43,155 nucleotides of DNA from Tissierellia bacterium (GTDB lineage: Bacteria > Bacillota > Clostridia > Tissierellales > Peptoniphilaceae), in contig JAAYFJ010000005.1 in assembly GCA_012728295.1 (NCBI GenBank), forward strand, positions 1 to 43,155. Direction: 5' to 3'. The notes beneath the pieces were generated by a model, which did not search any database, had not been told where the DNA came from, and worked only from the letters and a program-made list of their open reading frames with translations. Position 1 is the stretch's first letter, and the number at the start of each line of letters is the position of its first letter. The position numbers were made by a program, and so were the translations under genes. Positions 24,972 to 34,371 of the stretch are shown in pieces.

Positions 24972-25529
24972 TTTCCTTTATACCTTTTGTAAATACTTCT
25001 GGTAATCTTTTTATCAAAAATGATACTGCCACACAGCTTACAATTTTATCTACTATATTGCTTGCAATTCTTGGTAGGAAGGCTGCTGTAAATATCTTTT
25101 GTCCTGATTGCACCAGCCATGTGTAAAATACGTCATTAAAGTCTCCTGTAATTCCTCCAAATACATATACTGCTATTGGAGTGCCTATTAGTGGTGCTAC
25201 TACTGCTAGAAGTAACCCTGTTCCTAGGGATACTGGCAATGTGAACTCTTTTTTTCTGGCAATAAATCCCACTATAATTCCTACTGCAATATTTACAAGT
25301 GCAAACGGTATTATCTTTGGTCCTGATATTATTCCTTGTAATACGTTGGTTAAACCTCCTGTCAACGCTCCATACCATGGTCCAAATACTGCAGCAGTAA
25401 ATATGGTTCCTACAGTATCTAGGAATACCAATGGAATGTTTATTGCACCTGCTATTGTACCTAGTACAATGTTAATTGCAATTCCTAGGCCGAAAACACT
25501 AATGCGTATGTCTTGTTGTCTCTGTTCAT
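24964..25529 (-). CDS. Putative ECF transporter S component (CD3073-like), apparent frameshift near the start
   Basis: The conserved frame encodes a small, very hydrophobic protein of about six membrane segments with a LVFLDTVGTIFTAAVFGPWYGA block typical of ECF substrate-binding subunits. The best start, ATG 25529 with AGGAGG eight bases upstream, reads only 14 codons (MNRDNKTYALVFSA) and stops. The conserved frame is shifted by one base and is open further upstream: it reads RQQDIRISVFGLGIAINIVLG before the first in-frame TTG at 25431, so that TTG would remove the first membrane segment. One inserted base would restore MNRDQQDIRI. The gene is thus frameshifted, uses an unusual start, or the sequence has an error. 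It is followed by the TudS-like gene. Confidence 0.75.
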
Positions 25530-25535
25530 TAATAA

Positions 25536-25641
25536 TTCCTCCTATATAATAATCTTGCCTATTTATGTCACGATTGTAACACAGATATTAATCTATGTAT
25601 AATTGATAAATGCTATAGTTTAAACTGTTATATAGGAGGAA
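25536..25641 (-). promoter_or_regulatory. Leader able to hide the ribosome binding site of the ECF-S/TudS operon
   Basis: A perfect 14-bp inverted repeat, TTCCTCCTATATAA and TTATATAGGAGGAA (25536-25549 and 25628-25641), is separated by 78 bases. On the minus-strand transcript the second arm contains the AGGAGG of the S-component gene. The 78-base interior can form ACATAGAT/ATCTGTGT (8 bp) and GTTAC/GTGAC (5 bp) hairpins and holds the palindrome AGTTTAAACT. This looks like an RNA switch, but no aptamer family is recognised, and the promoter upstream is not clear. Confidence 0.55.
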
Positions 25642-25694
25642 CTAATAAATTGTATATTTATCTTATTGCCTATAATTTATATTAATGTTGTAAA

Positions 25695-25720
25695 AAACCC
25701 CAATCTCTCGATTGGGGTTT
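25695..25720 (-). terminator. Terminator of the ribosomal supercluster
   Basis: An 11-bp stem AAACCCCAATC/GATTGGGGTTT with a four-base loop is followed by TTTACAAC, just past rplQ. Confidence 0.95.
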
Positions 25721-25725
25721 AGCTT

Positions 25726-26067
25726 TTATACTAATTCTACTATTGCCATTTCCGCAGCATCGCCACGACGAGGGCCTAGTTTTAGAATTCTTGTATAGCC
25801 ACCATTTCTTTCACTGTATTTTGGTGCAATTTCAGCAAATAATTTGGTAACAACGTCTTCATCATAAATATATGCCAATGCACGTCGTCTGGAAGCCAAA
25901 TCTCCTTTTTTACCAAAGGTAATCATTTTTTCGGCCATGCGACGGGTTTCCTTTGCACGAGTGATAGTCGTTTCAATGCGACCTTCACGTAGCAGGGAGG
26001 TTACCTGATTTCTCAGCATTGCTTTACGATGTGCAGTCGGTCTCCCGAGTTTTCTTTGCCATGCCAT
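25726..26067 (-). CDS. rplQ: 50S ribosomal protein L17
   Basis: The 113-residue protein has the L17 start [20 protein letters not shown] and the C-terminal [20 protein letters not shown]17 lies near the peptide exit tunnel. It is the last gene of the alpha-operon part, 17 bases after rpoA and five bases before the strong terminator. Confidence 0.98.
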   Translation of the reverse strand: MAWQRKLGRPTAHRKAMLRNQVTSLLREGRIETTITRAKETRRMAEKMITFGKKGDLASRRRALAYIYDEDVVTKLFAEIAPKYSERNGGYTRILKLGPRRGDAAEMAIVELV

Positions 26068-26084
26068 CGCTATCCCCTCCTTCT

Positions 26085-27035
26085 TTAAGCTTCTTCATTC
26101 TTCTTAAGGATCAATCCAAGCTCAGCCAGCTTGTTTTGTACCTCTTCTAATGACTTTTTACCGAGGTTTCTAACCTTCATCATGTCATCCTCAGTTTTTT
26201 GTGTCAATTCTTCCACCGTATTGATACCGGCTCTCTTGAGGCAGTTATAGCTGCGAACGCTTAGATCTAATTCCTCTACGTTCATCTCCAAGATTTTTTC
26301 TTTTTGATCCTCTTCTTTTTCCACCATAACGTCTATGTTATGAACATGGTCCGTTAAGCCGATAAAAAGATTAAGGTGTTCCGTAAGGATTTTAGCTGCT
26401 AATGAAAGAGCTTCATCTGCAGACATACTACCGTCTGTTTCTACATCTAGAATCAGTTTATCGTAGTCTGTACGTTGTCCAACCCTAGTGTTTTCCACGT
26501 GCCAATTGGCTTTTCTAACCGGTGTAAAGTCTGAGTCAATGGGAATCATGCCCAAAACGGTTTGATCGTCTTTTTTCTTTTCAACCGATTCATAACCGCG
26601 ACCTCTCACTAGAATTAGCTCCATATATAGCTTACCATCTTCATTTAGCGTTGCTATGTGATGATCTTTATTGATTATCTCAACGTCGATTCCGGTAATA
26701 ATATCTGATGCTAATACATCACAAGGACCTTTTATATCGATTATCATATTTACAGGTTCTTCAACATTCATTCGAGCTACTAAACCTTTAAGGTTAAGAA
26801 TTATTTCTGGAACATCTTCAAGAACTCCTGGGATTGTAGCAAATTCATGCTCAACGCCCCTTATGTTTAAAGATGAAACAGCAACTCCGGGCAGGGAAGA
26901 AAGTAGAATTCTTCTCAAGGAGCTTCCGATGGTAATTCCATACCCACTCTCTAAAGGTTCTACTATAAATTTCCCAATTTTCCCATCATCTGATAATTCT
27001 GCAATTTCGATTCTCGGTTTTTCAATTTCAATCAT
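26085..27035 (-). CDS. rpoA: RNA polymerase alpha subunit
   Basis: Alpha dimerizes to nucleate RNA polymerase and its C-terminal domain touches UP elements and activators. The 316-residue protein has the N-terminal domain ([20 protein letters not shown]) and the C-terminal domain ([22 protein letters not shown], then [13 protein letters not shown]). I start it at ATG 27035, nine bases after GGAGGG; a TTG three codons earlier abuts that site. The 54-base spacer after rpsD is one of the widest in the cluster. Confidence 0.98.
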   Translation of the reverse strand: MIEIEKPRIEIAELSDDGKIGKFIVEPLESGYGITIGSSLRRILLSSLPGVAVSSLNIRGVEHEFATIPGVLEDVPEIILNLKGLVARMNVEEPVNMIIDIKGPCDVLASDIITGIDVEIINKDHHIATLNEDGKLYMELILVRGRGYESVEKKKDDQTVLGMIPIDSDFTPVRKANWHVENTRVGQRTDYDKLILDVETDGSMSADEALSLAAKILTEHLNLFIGLTDHVHNIDVMVEKEEDQKEKILEMNVEELDLSVRSYNCLKRAGINTVEELTQKTEDDMMKVRNLGKKSLEEVQNKLAELGLILKKNEEA

Positions 27036-27089
27036 GAAAAACAACCCTCCTTATCTAAAAGTGCATGCACGAGGGCATATTACCATCGA

Positions 27090-27680
27090 TTACTTAGAGT
27101 ACAACTCAACGATTAAGTGTTCCTCAATTGGGAAGTCAATGGCATTTCTGCTAGGCTCTTCCACAACTTCACCACGATATTGGCTTAAATTTACCGATAC
27201 CCAGCTCTGTGTAAGACCGCTGTGGCTTTCCATGATTTGCTTAAATTTACCGTTTTTACGGCTTTTTTCTTTAACTTCGATAACATCGCCCGGTTTTAAA
27301 GTCATTGAGGGGATGTCAGCCTTTTTACCATTTAGCAAAAAGTGTCCGTGAACTACCATTTGGCGAGCTTCGGATCTTGTATTAGCAAATCCCATGCGAT
27401 AAACAATATTGTCAAAACGTAGTTCTAACAATTTTAACAAGTTTTCACCTGTTTGTCCTCTCATACGCTCTGCTCTGCTAAACAATTTACGGAATTGTCT
27501 CTCTTGTACTCCGTAAATGAATTTGGCTTTTTGCTTCTCGCGAAGCTGCATTCCATATTCACTAATTTTTCTATTACTTCTCTTAGGTTGGCGCTGTGAG
27601 CTCTTGTGAAGTCCCACTACACTAGGTTCAATTTCTAATGAGCGACAACGTTTTAACTTTGGTCCTAAATATCTGGCCAT
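27090..27680 (-). CDS. rpsD: 30S ribosomal protein S4
   Basis: S4 starts small-subunit assembly by binding the 16S 5' domain. The 196-residue protein has the S4 RNA-binding domain (VVHGHFLLNGKKADIPS). Only one cysteine remains in the N-terminal region (RCRSLEIE), so this is the zinc-free type. It follows rpsK by 15 bases, and its place between rpsK and rpoA is usual for Clostridia. Confidence 0.98.
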   Translation of the reverse strand: MARYLGPKLKRCRSLEIEPSVVGLHKSSQRQPKRSNRKISEYGMQLREKQKAKFIYGVQERQFRKLFSRAERMRGQTGENLLKLLELRFDNIVYRMGFANTRSEARQMVVHGHFLLNGKKADIPSMTLKPGDVIEVKEKSRKNGKFKQIMESHSGLTQSWVSVNLSQYRGEVVEEPSRNAIDFPIEEHLIVELYSK

Positions 27681-27695
27681 TCCACAAGTCCTCCT

Positions 27696-28088
27696 TTATA
27701 CTCTTCTTCTCTTAGGCGGTCTGCATCCATTATGCGGAATGGGGGTCACATCTTTAATCATGTTGACTTCCAGACCGGTGGCTTGTAGTGAACGAATGGC
27801 TGCCTCTCGTCCTGAACCCGGGCCTTTAACAAATACTTCTACGTGTTTAAGTCCGTGTTCCATAGCTTTTTTAGCCGCTTCTTCAGCTGCTTGTTGAGCA
27901 GCAAACGGAGTGGATTTTCTTGAGCCTCTGAAGCCTAGTTGGCCAGCACTTGCCCATGAAAGTACGTTTCCGTTCATGTCGGTTAAAGTTACCATGGTAT
28001 TGTTAAAAGAGGAATAGATATGAGCTTGGCCACGTTCTATATTTTTACGTTCTCTTCTTCTGACTCTCGTCACAGGTTTTTTTGCCAT
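27696..28088 (-). CDS. rpsK: 30S ribosomal protein S11
   Basis: S11 forms the platform of the small subunit near the mRNA exit. The 130-residue sequence contains [16 protein letters not shown] and the C-terminal [16 protein letters not shown], where the Asn-Gly is a known isoaspartate site in homologues. It lies 15 bases after rpsM. Confidence 0.98.
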   Translation of the reverse strand: MAKKPVTRVRRRERKNIERGQAHIYSSFNNTMVTLTDMNGNVLSWASAGQLGFRGSRKSTPFAAQQAAEEAAKKAMEHGLKHVEVFVKGPGSGREAAIRSLQATGLEVNMIKDVTPIPHNGCRPPKRRRV

Positions 28089-28103
28089 TAGTATCTCCCT
28101 CCT

Positions 28104-28469
28104 TTATTTTTTACCTTTAGATACCAATTTCTTGGGACCTTTTCTGGTTCTAGCATTAGTTTTTGTACGCTGTCCGCGAACAGGTAAGCTACGACGATGG
28201 CGTAAGCCTCGGTAACAGTTAATTTCTCTTAATCTCTTAATATTCAGAGCTATCTCGCGACGCAAGTCACCTTCTACGTGGTACTTGTCTATTTCTGCAC
28301 GGATAGCAGCCAGTTCGGTTTCCGTTAAGTCTTTAATTCTAGTGTTAAAGCTTACTCCGGCATTGGTCAGGATCTCTTGAGAACGAGATCTTCCGATCCC
28401 GAAAATATAGGTCAGGCCAATTTCTGCGCGTTTCTCTCTAGGTAAGTCAACTCCCGCAATTCTTGCCAT
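28104..28469 (-). CDS. rpsM: 30S ribosomal protein S13
   Basis: S13 in the head contacts the large subunit (bridge B1) and P-site tRNA. The 121-residue protein begins [19 protein letters not shown] and has the [21 protein letters not shown] signature with a basic tail. It follows rpmJ by 18 bases. Confidence 0.98.
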   Translation of the reverse strand: MARIAGVDLPREKRAEIGLTYIFGIGRSRSQEILTNAGVSFNTRIKDLTETELAAIRAEIDKYHVEGDLRREIALNIKRLREINCYRGLRHRRSLPVRGQRTKTNARTRKGPKKLVSKGKK

Positions 28470-28487
28470 GAAAACTCGACACCTCCT

Positions 28488-28607
28488 TTATCCTTGTTTT
28501 TGTTTATGTTTCGGATTTTCGCAAATAACCATCACGCGTCCGTGGCGTCTGATGATTTTGCATTTTTCGCACATTTTCTTCACAGATGGTTTAACTTTCA
28601 CTTCCAT
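28488..28607 (-). CDS. rpmJ: 50S ribosomal protein L36
   Basis: A 39-residue protein encoded between infA and rpsM. It contains [19 protein letters not shown] and ends [11 protein letters not shown], with the zinc-binding Cys-X2-Cys, Cys and His of the C+ type. The N-terminus reads MEVKVKPS, two residues longer than the common MKVRPS. A GGGAGGG site precedes the ATG. Confidence 0.96.
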   Translation of the reverse strand: MEVKVKPSVKKMCEKCKIIRRHGRVMVICENPKHKQKQG

Positions 28608-28617
28608 CCCTCCCTAA

Positions 28618-28836
28618 CTATTTCTTTCTCCAAGTAATTCTACCCCTGGTCAGATCATATGGTGATAGTTCTACTGTCACCTTGTCCCCTTCAAGGATTC
28701 GAATGTAATTCATACGTAGTTTCCCGGAAATATGGGCCAAAATCTCATGACCATTGTCCAGTTTTACTTTAAATATAGCATTAGGTAAGGCATCGACAAC
28801 AACACCTTCCACTTCAATGACGTCTTCTTTTGCCAT
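28618..28836 (-). CDS. infA: Translation initiation factor IF-1
   Basis: IF-1 occupies the ribosomal A site during initiation. The 72-residue OB-fold protein has [13 protein letters not shown], then [20 protein letters not shown] and the C-terminal [13 protein letters not shown]. It lies 12 bases after the KOW-domain gene and 10 before rpmJ. Confidence 0.98.
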   Translation of the reverse strand: MAKEDVIEVEGVVVDALPNAIFKVKLDNGHEILAHISGKLRMNYIRILEGDKVTVELSPYDLTRGRITWRKK

Positions 28837-28848
28837 AGATTCTCCCCC

Positions 28849-29130
28849 TTAAACCTTTTCCTTAAACGGTTTCAACGTTTGTCTAATCATTGCATTATAG
28901 CGCTGATCCGGATCCTTAAGGATCGATTCCATTTGAGGGATCACGGTCTGGGTTTTCGCCAAATGCTTAACTCTCTTTTTCTTCGGATTTTGTAGCTTGC
29001 GCTTGTTTCCATCATATATTTCTACGTGATCTGCATCAAGTGCAATGCCTACTACGAAGAATTGGCCTTTGTCTTTTCCAGCCTTGGAACGAACCACCTG
29101 ACCTATGGTCAAATCATGGTTTCCTATCAT
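28849..29130 (-). CDS. KOW-domain RNA-binding protein (L14e/L6e/L27e-like)
   Basis: A 93-residue protein of the type found between adk/map and infA in Clostridia. It opens with a KOW-like motif (TIGQVVRSKAGKDKGQFFVV), continues with YDGNKRKLQNPKKKRVKHL, a basic stretch, and ends in a short helix-like tail. It resembles archaeal and eukaryotic L14e, so ribosome binding is likely but its role is not established. It starts 11 bases after adk. Confidence 0.9.
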   Translation of the reverse strand: MIGNHDLTIGQVVRSKAGKDKGQFFVVGIALDADHVEIYDGNKRKLQNPKKKRVKHLAKTQTVIPQMESILKDPDQRYNAMIRQTLKPFKEKV

Positions 29131-29141
29131 ACAAGCCTCTG

Positions 29142-29786
29142 TTATCTTTCCAGCTCTTGCACGATCTGATCAAAGATGGCGTCTATAGATTGTGTGCCGT
29201 CAATGTTAAGCAGTAGACCTTGAGCTCCGTAGTAGTTTATTAGTGGTAGAGTTTGATCCAAATACACTTGTATTCTTGTAGCAACTGTTTCTTCCACGTC
29301 ATCTTCTCTTTGGATTAGCTTACTGCCATCCAAGTCGCATTGGCCTTCTTCTTGTGGGCGATTAAACTTAATATGATATGTCGCTCCACAGCTTGGGCAT
29401 ACTCTACGCCCAATAGCTCTTTCAACCAGGATTTCCTTATCGGCTTCAATGTTGATAACCTTGTCCAGCTTAATGCCCATCTTATCCAACTCGGCATCTA
29501 GTGATACAGCCTGTCCCACTGTTCGTGGGAATCCGTCCAATAAAAATCCGTTTTGGCAATCAGACTTGCTTAAGCGATCTTGAACAATGGAAACTACCAA
29601 ATCATCTGGCACCAATAATCCTTTGTCCATAAAGCCTTTGCATTCTTTGCCCAGTTCTGTCTCGTTTTTAATGTTTTCGCGAAATATATCTCCGGTGGAG
29701 ATGTGAGGAATATCATAACGTTTGATGATTGAGTCCGCCTGAGTTCCTTTTCCGGCTCCCGGAGGTCCTAATATTACTAAACGCAT
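29142..29786 (-). CDS. adk: Adenylate kinase
   Basis: Adk interconverts ATP, ADP and AMP. The 214-residue enzyme has the P-loop GPPGAGKGTQA at residue 7, FLLDGFPRTVGQA, and a long LID carrying CPSCGATYH and CDLDGS, a zinc site made of three Cys and one Asp as in Gram-positive Adk. It follows secY by 15 bases. The map gene, usual after adk, is missing. Confidence 0.98.
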   Translation of the reverse strand: MRLVILGPPGAGKGTQADSIIKRYDIPHISTGDIFRENIKNETELGKECKGFMDKGLLVPDDLVVSIVQDRLSKSDCQNGFLLDGFPRTVGQAVSLDAELDKMGIKLDKVINIEADKEILVERAIGRRVCPSCGATYHIKFNRPQEEGQCDLDGSKLIQREDDVEETVATRIQVYLDQTLPLINYYGAQGLLLNIDGTQSIDAIFDQIVQELER

Positions 29787-29801
29787 GGTTAGTCTCCTTT
29801 T

Positions 29802-31076
29802 CTATCTCAAAAAGCCTTTGTAATGGCGCATTAACATTTGTGATTCTATCGCCTTAACAGTCTCTAAAGCAACCCCTACAACAATGATTATACTGGTTCC
29901 TCCAAAGTTTACAGGCATTCTAAATATCTTAGAAAGTACTGTTGGTATTGTAGCCAGGAAGGCTAATGAAATACCACCTACAAATACTAAACGATTTACT
30001 ACCCTAGTCAAATAGTCTGAGGTTGGTTTTCCTGGTCTAATTCCAGGAACGAAACCGCCGTTTTGTTGTAAGTTTTTAGCATATTCTACTGTATTGAATT
30101 GAATAGCAGTATAGAAGTATGCAAAGAACATTATCAATAAAATGTTTAGAATTGAGTATAGCCAAATTCCAATGCTTCCAGATGGTGTAAGCCATTTTTC
30201 AATCCAAGGACTTGTTCCACCTTTTGTGAACAATGAAATTGTTTGAGGAATAGCCAGAATACTTTGAGCGAAAATTACAGGAATAACACCTGCAAGTGAC
30301 ACTTTAATTGGAATATGTGTATTCTGACCGCCATACATTTTACGTCCTACTACCCTTTTTGCATATTGCACAGGTACTCTTCTTTCACCTTCTTGTAGTC
30401 TTACTACGAATACTATAATCGCTAGGAATACAATCAAGAAAAGTATTGCTGTTATTGGGTTTAATAGACCCATTTGTATACGCTTAACAGCGCTAATTAA
30501 ATCTCTAGGCAATCTGGAGATGATTCCAATAAATATGATAAGGGAAATACCATTCCCAATACCACGTTCTGTTATCATTTCTCCAATCCACATTAGGAAT
30601 GCAGTTCCTGCTACTATAGAAGCAATAATTACTATATTTTGTAGCATTCCTGTTGTTTCTACTGCACGGCTTAACATTCCAAAAGTCATACCAATAGCTT
30701 GAATTAAAGCCAATGCAATACCACCGATTCTGGTGTATTTTTGTATTTTCTTTTGACCTTCTTCGCCTTCTTTTGCCAATTCTTCTAGTCGCGGAATAGC
30801 GATAGTTAATAGCTGAATGACAATAGATGCAGTGATGTATGGATAGATGTTAGCAGCAAATATGCTGAAACTACTAAGGTTACCCCCTGCCATTAAGTCT
30901 AAAAATGAAAGAAGACTTCCTTCATTCTTAGCAAACAATTCTGTTATCGCTTGCTTGTTCATAAATGGTACAGGAACTGCTGAACCCAAACGGATAACCA
31001 ACAGCATCAACAATGTGAAAATAATCTTTTTCCTAATCTCAGGTAATTTCCAAGCATCTCTCAACATCTTGATCAT
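29802..31076 (-). CDS. secY: Protein translocase channel SecY
   Basis: SecY is the membrane channel through which SecA pushes proteins. The 424-residue protein shows ten hydrophobic segments, the plug region MAGGNLSSFSIFAANIYPYI, the cytoplasmic loop FVVRLQEGERRVPVQYA and the conserved FFAYFYTAIQFN block. Its ATG shares one base with the rplO stop (TAATG) and is preceded by GAGGTGATC, so coupling is likely. Confidence 0.98.
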   Translation of the reverse strand: MIKMLRDAWKLPEIRKKIIFTLLMLLVIRLGSAVPVPFMNKQAITELFAKNEGSLLSFLDLMAGGNLSSFSIFAANIYPYITASIVIQLLTIAIPRLEELAKEGEEGQKKIQKYTRIGGIALALIQAIGMTFGMLSRAVETTGMLQNIVIIASIVAGTAFLMWIGEMITERGIGNGISLIIFIGIISRLPRDLISAVKRIQMGLLNPITAILFLIVFLAIIVFVVRLQEGERRVPVQYAKRVVGRKMYGGQNTHIPIKVSLAGVIPVIFAQSILAIPQTISLFTKGGTSPWIEKWLTPSGSIGIWLYSILNILLIMFFAYFYTAIQFNTVEYAKNLQQNGGFVPGIRPGKPTSDYLTRVVNRLVFVGGISLAFLATIPTVLSKIFRMPVNFGGTSIIIVVGVALETVKAIESQMLMRHYKGFLR

Positions 31077-31525
31077 TAGATCACCTCAGCCTTCCCTCCG
31101 GCGCTTTCAATCTTTTCCACTGCGCTTTTGCTAAAGAAGTTAGCTTTTACAGTCAGTGCTTTTTCCAGTTCACCCTGCCCTAGAATTTTAACACCATCAG
31201 CAGCTTTGGACTTCTTAATCAAACCAGTTTCAAATAACAGCTCCGGTGTAACTTCTGTATTTGCTTCGAAACAATTAAGTGCTCCTAAATTAATAGCTGC
31301 AACTTGCTTTGCAAATACATTAGTAAACCCTCTTTTGGGAAGTCTGCGGAATAAAGGCATTTGTCCACCTTCAAAACCAGGACGAACTCCACCGCCACTA
31401 CGAGCGTTTTGTCCTTTGTGTCCTTTTCCGGAGGTTTTTCCAGTACCGGATCCGATACCACGACCTAGGCGTTTCTTGGCTTTAACACCACCGCCTTCTG
31501 CAGGTCTTAAATCATGTAGTTTCAT
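31076..31525 (-). CDS. rplO: 50S ribosomal protein L15
   Basis: L15 joins late in large-subunit assembly. The 149-residue protein begins [19 protein letters not shown], then a glycine-rich region ([19 protein letters not shown]) and the [18 protein letters not shown] block. It overlaps secY by one base and follows rpmD by 15. Confidence 0.98.
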   Translation of the reverse strand: MKLHDLRPAEGGGVKAKKRLGRGIGSGTGKTSGKGHKGQNARSGGGVRPGFEGGQMPLFRRLPKRGFTNVFAKQVAAINLGALNCFEANTEVTPELLFETGLIKKSKAADGVKILGQGELEKALTVKANFFSKSAVEKIESAGGKAEVI

Positions 31526-31540
31526 TTCGCACCTCCTATC

Positions 31541-31717
31541 TTATTCTTCCACTTCTAGCATATAGTCAATTTTGTGAATCATTCCGCGAATAGACGGTGA
31601 ATCTTCATGTTCAACAATTTGACCTATCTTTTTTAAACCTAGGGCTTCAACTGTTCTCTTATGTGTGAACGGTCTACCAATAGGGCTTTTGATCAATTTT
31701 ATCTTAATAGTTGTCAT
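31541..31717 (-). CDS. rpmD: 50S ribosomal protein L30
   Basis: A 58-residue protein, short but clear: [20 protein letters not shown], then [16 protein letters not shown] and [15 protein letters not shown]. It fits between rpsE and rplO as in the standard spc operon, with a 15-base gap to rplO. Confidence 0.96.
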   Translation of the reverse strand: MTTIKIKLIKSPIGRPFTHKRTVEALGLKKIGQIVEHEDSPSIRGMIHKIDYMLEVEE

Positions 31718-31728
31718 GTCAAACCCCC

Positions 31729-32235
31729 TTAGCCCAGAATTTCTTCTACAGATTTACCACGAAGTTTTGCTACGTCATCAACTTTTTTCAAAGACTGAAG
31801 AGCTACCATAGTAGCGTTTACGATATTACGTGGGTTACTAGTACCGATGTTCTTAGTTCTGATATCGCGAATACCTGCTAGCTCGCATACGGCACGCACT
31901 GCACCACCGGCAATAACTCCGGTACCTTCTACAGAAGGTTTCAAAAGAACTTCTCCGGCACCAAATACCCCTAATACTTCGTGAGGAATTGTAGTTCCAA
32001 CAATTGGCACTTCAATTACGTGTTTCTTAGCATCTTGGATAGCTTTTCTAATAGCTTCAGGTACTTCCAAAGCTTTAGCCATACCGATACCTACGTGGCC
32101 ATCTCCGTCGCCTACTACTACCAAAGCGCTGAAACGGAAGTTTCTACCGCCTTTGACAACCTTGGCGACACGGTTGATGTGGACCACTCGTTCCTGTAAA
32201 TCCAATGTGCTTGCATCTATATATTTACGTTGCAT
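31729..32235 (-). CDS. rpsE: 30S ribosomal protein S5
   Basis: S5 helps decoding accuracy and mRNA unwinding at the entry channel. The 168-residue protein has the double-stranded-RNA-binding start ([19 protein letters not shown]) and the [17 protein letters not shown] block. It lies 16 bases after rplR. Confidence 0.98.
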   Translation of the reverse strand: MQRKYIDASTLDLQERVVHINRVAKVVKGGRNFRFSALVVVGDGDGHVGIGMAKALEVPEAIRKAIQDAKKHVIEVPIVGTTIPHEVLGVFGAGEVLLKPSVEGTGVIAGGAVRAVCELAGIRDIRTKNIGTSNPRNIVNATMVALQSLKKVDDVAKLRGKSVEEILG

Positions 32236-32251
32236 GTGTCCCCTCCTAACC

Positions 32252-32614
32252 TTAGAATTTCAGCCCGTTTTCACGAGCTCCATCGGCCAGGGCCTTCACA
32301 CGGCCATGATAGACATATCCTCCGCGGTCGAAGACCACTTCTTCAATGCCTTTTTCCAAAGCTCTTTTAGCAATGGCTTCACCGACGGCCTTAGCAGCTT
32401 CTGCATTTCCTGTAGATTCAATTCCCAAGGATTTGTCTAAAGTTGTAGCGCTAACTAAGGTATTGCCTACCACGTCATCTATAATTTGAGCGTAAATGTG
32501 TTTTCCGCTTCTGAATACGCATAGTCTCGGTTTAGAGGAAGTTCCGCTAAGCTTGCGACGAACGCGTGCATGTCTTGCCAGGCGATTGCCTTTTTTATCG
32601 ACTTTTTTAAGCAT
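32252..32614 (-). CDS. rplR: 50S ribosomal protein L18
   Basis: L18 binds 5S rRNA. The 120-residue protein has a basic start ([15 protein letters not shown]), [19 protein letters not shown], and ends [18 protein letters not shown]. It lies 15 bases after rplF. Confidence 0.98.
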   Translation of the reverse strand: MLKKVDKKGNRLARHARVRRKLSGTSSKPRLCVFRSGKHIYAQIIDDVVGNTLVSATTLDKSLGIESTGNAEAAKAVGEAIAKRALEKGIEEVVFDRGGYVYHGRVKALADGARENGLKF

Positions 32615-32629
32615 TTACTTCACTCCTTT

Positions 32630-33166
32630 CTATTTACCGGTCTTACCGACTTTACGTCGTACGTATTCACCGACATATCTCACACCTTTGCCTTTATACG
32701 GTTCCGGACGACGGAAATCACGTATTTTAGCGGCATGTGCTCCAACTTGTTGCTTGTTGATACCTTTTACAATAATCTTGTTCGGTGTAGGTACTTCAAC
32801 TTCAATTCCTTTAGGATCATCTAACTCAATTGGGTGAGAGTACCCTAAAGTTAATACTAATTTATTTCCTTGTTTTGCTGCACGATATCCTGTTCCGATG
32901 ATTTCTAATTCCTTAGTAAATCCTTCAGTAACTCCTTGTACCATATTAGCTATAAGAGTACGAGTTAATCCGTGTAGCGAACGATATTTTTTTAATTCAT
33001 TAGGTCTCTCGACGGTTAACACTCCATCTTCGATGGCAATTGTCATTTCTGGATTAATCTGCTCAGATAGGCTTCCTTTAGGACCTTTAACTTCCACAAG
33101 GTTACCCTCTCCTACTTTAATCTCTACACCGCCGAGTTCTATGGGTTTTAATCCGATTCTCGACAT
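32630..33166 (-). CDS. rplF: 50S ribosomal protein L6
   Basis: L6 lies near the sarcin-ricin loop. The 178-residue protein has two similar alpha/beta halves; the first ends with [19 protein letters not shown], the second carries the signature [13 protein letters not shown]. It lies 19 bases after rpsH. Confidence 0.98.
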   Translation of the reverse strand: MSRIGLKPIELGGVEIKVGEGNLVEVKGPKGSLSEQINPEMTIAIEDGVLTVERPNELKKYRSLHGLTRTLIANMVQGVTEGFTKELEIIGTGYRAAKQGNKLVLTLGYSHPIELDDPKGIEVEVPTPNKIIVKGINKQQVGAHAAKIRDFRRPEPYKGKGVRYVGEYVRRKVGKTGK

Positions 33167-33185
33167 GATTTACCTCCTATTTCCA

Positions 33186-33581
33186 CTACCAGACAAAGCA
33201 GAGAACTTCTCCGCCTACTCCGGCTTCACGGGCACGCTTATCTGTCATGATGCCCTTGGAAGTGGAGATGATGGCAATGCCCAACCCACCGAGCACCTTA
33301 GGAACCTCTTGTGCTTTTACAAAAACCCTTAGTCCGGGCTTAGAGATTCTCTTAATGCCGCTGATGACCTTTTCTTGGTTAGGTCCGTATTTTAAATCCA
33401 CGCGGATAATCCCTTGTTTACCGTCTTCGATAAAATCAAAGGACTTTATATAACCTTCGTCCAATAATAATTGAGCGATGGCTTTCTTAATGTTTGATCC
33501 GGGAATGTCCACCGAGTCGTGTTTTGCACTGTTGCCATTTCTAATCCTGGTGATCATATCTGCAATAGGATCTGTCATCAT
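33186..33581 (-). CDS. rpsH: 30S ribosomal protein S8
   Basis: S8 binds the central domain of 16S rRNA. The 131-residue protein has [18 protein letters not shown] and the C-terminal [20 protein letters not shown] motif. Two ATG codons stand in tandem, the first nine bases after AGGAGG. It lies 27 bases after rpsN. Confidence 0.98.
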   Translation of the reverse strand: MMTDPIADMITRIRNGNSAKHDSVDIPGSNIKKAIAQLLLDEGYIKSFDFIEDGKQGIIRVDLKYGPNQEKVISGIKRISKPGLRVFVKAQEVPKVLGGLGIAIISTSKGIMTDKRAREAGVGGEVLCFVW

Positions 33582-33608
33582 AATGATTGGCCTCCTTTCT
33601 CCCTCCGA

Positions 33609-33794
33609 TTACCAGCTGGCTTTTCTCACGCCGGGGATTTGCCCCTGGTATGCCAACTTTCTAAAGCAAATACGGCAAACTCCATATTTACGTAGATAGG
33701 CATGGGGACGTCCACAAATCTTGCATCGGTTATAGGCTCTAGTACTAAATTTAGGTTCGCGTTTTTGTTTCGCGATCATTGATTTCTTTGCCAT
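33609..33794 (-). CDS. rpsN: 30S ribosomal protein S14, type Z
   Basis: This 61-residue S14 is the short zinc-binding form: CKICGRPH and CRICFRKLA supply four cysteines. It ends [11 protein letters not shown], as usual. Its place between rplE and rpsH is standard. Confidence 0.98.
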   Translation of the reverse strand: MAKKSMIAKQKREPKFSTRAYNRCKICGRPHAYLRKYGVCRICFRKLAYQGQIPGVRKASW

Positions 33795-33805
33795 GTATAT
33801 CCTCC

Positions 33806-34351
33806 TTATGCCTTAACAAATGGCATGCCCATTTTCTCTAAAAATACTTTGGCTTCTTCATCAGTGTTAGCCGTAGTAACTACGATAATGTCTAGACCAC
33901 GAATGATGTCAACTTTATCGTATTCAATTTCAGGGAAAATAAGTTGCTCTTTAATGCCAAGGGCATAGTTACCTCTACCATCAAAGGCGGAAGCGCTCAC
34001 GCCGCGAAAGTCACGTACGCGAGGCAGGGCAATGTTCATTAGCTTGTCTAAGAAGTAATACATTCTCTGACCACGAAGTGTAACTTTTGCGCCGACTTTC
34101 ATTCCTTCACGAAGCTTAAAGTTCGCAATGGACTTACGGGCTTTTGTAATCACAGGCTTTTGTCCTGCGATGATTTCCAAATCATTTACCGCTGACTCCA
34201 TAGCCTTCGGATTATCTTTGGCATCGCCAACGCCCATGTTAATAACAATTTTTTCTAATCTTGGCACTTCCATGCTGTTTGCATAACCAAAGCGTTCGAT
34301 CAGTGCCGGTACTACTTCATTTGTGTATTTTTCCTGTAATCTGGAACTCAT
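33806..34351 (-). CDS. rplE: 50S ribosomal protein L5
   Basis: L5 binds 5S rRNA and forms an inter-subunit bridge. The 181-residue protein has the segment [17 protein letters not shown], the block [20 protein letters not shown], and a C-terminus containing [21 protein letters not shown]. It follows rplX by 20 bases. Confidence 0.98.
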   Translation of the reverse strand: MSSRLQEKYTNEVVPALIERFGYANSMEVPRLEKIVINMGVGDAKDNPKAMESAVNDLEIIAGQKPVITKARKSIANFKLREGMKVGAKVTLRGQRMYYFLDKLMNIALPRVRDFRGVSASAFDGRGNYALGIKEQLIFPEIEYDKVDIIRGLDIIVVTTANTDEEAKVFLEKMGMPFVKA

Positions 34352-34371
34352 AATAGCACTCTCCTCTCCGC

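Noticed and set aside
25632..25685. AGGAGG followed by a short plus-strand frame starting TTG
   Set aside because: The AGGAGG here is the inevitable mirror of the inverted repeat that pairs with the S-component ribosome binding site; the frame has only about 11 codons.
27066..27080. GTGCATGCAC palindrome before TTTTAG in the rpsD-rpoA gap, as a possible terminator
   Set aside because: The palindrome can form only three or four pairs with a tiny loop, too weak to stop transcription inside an essential operon.
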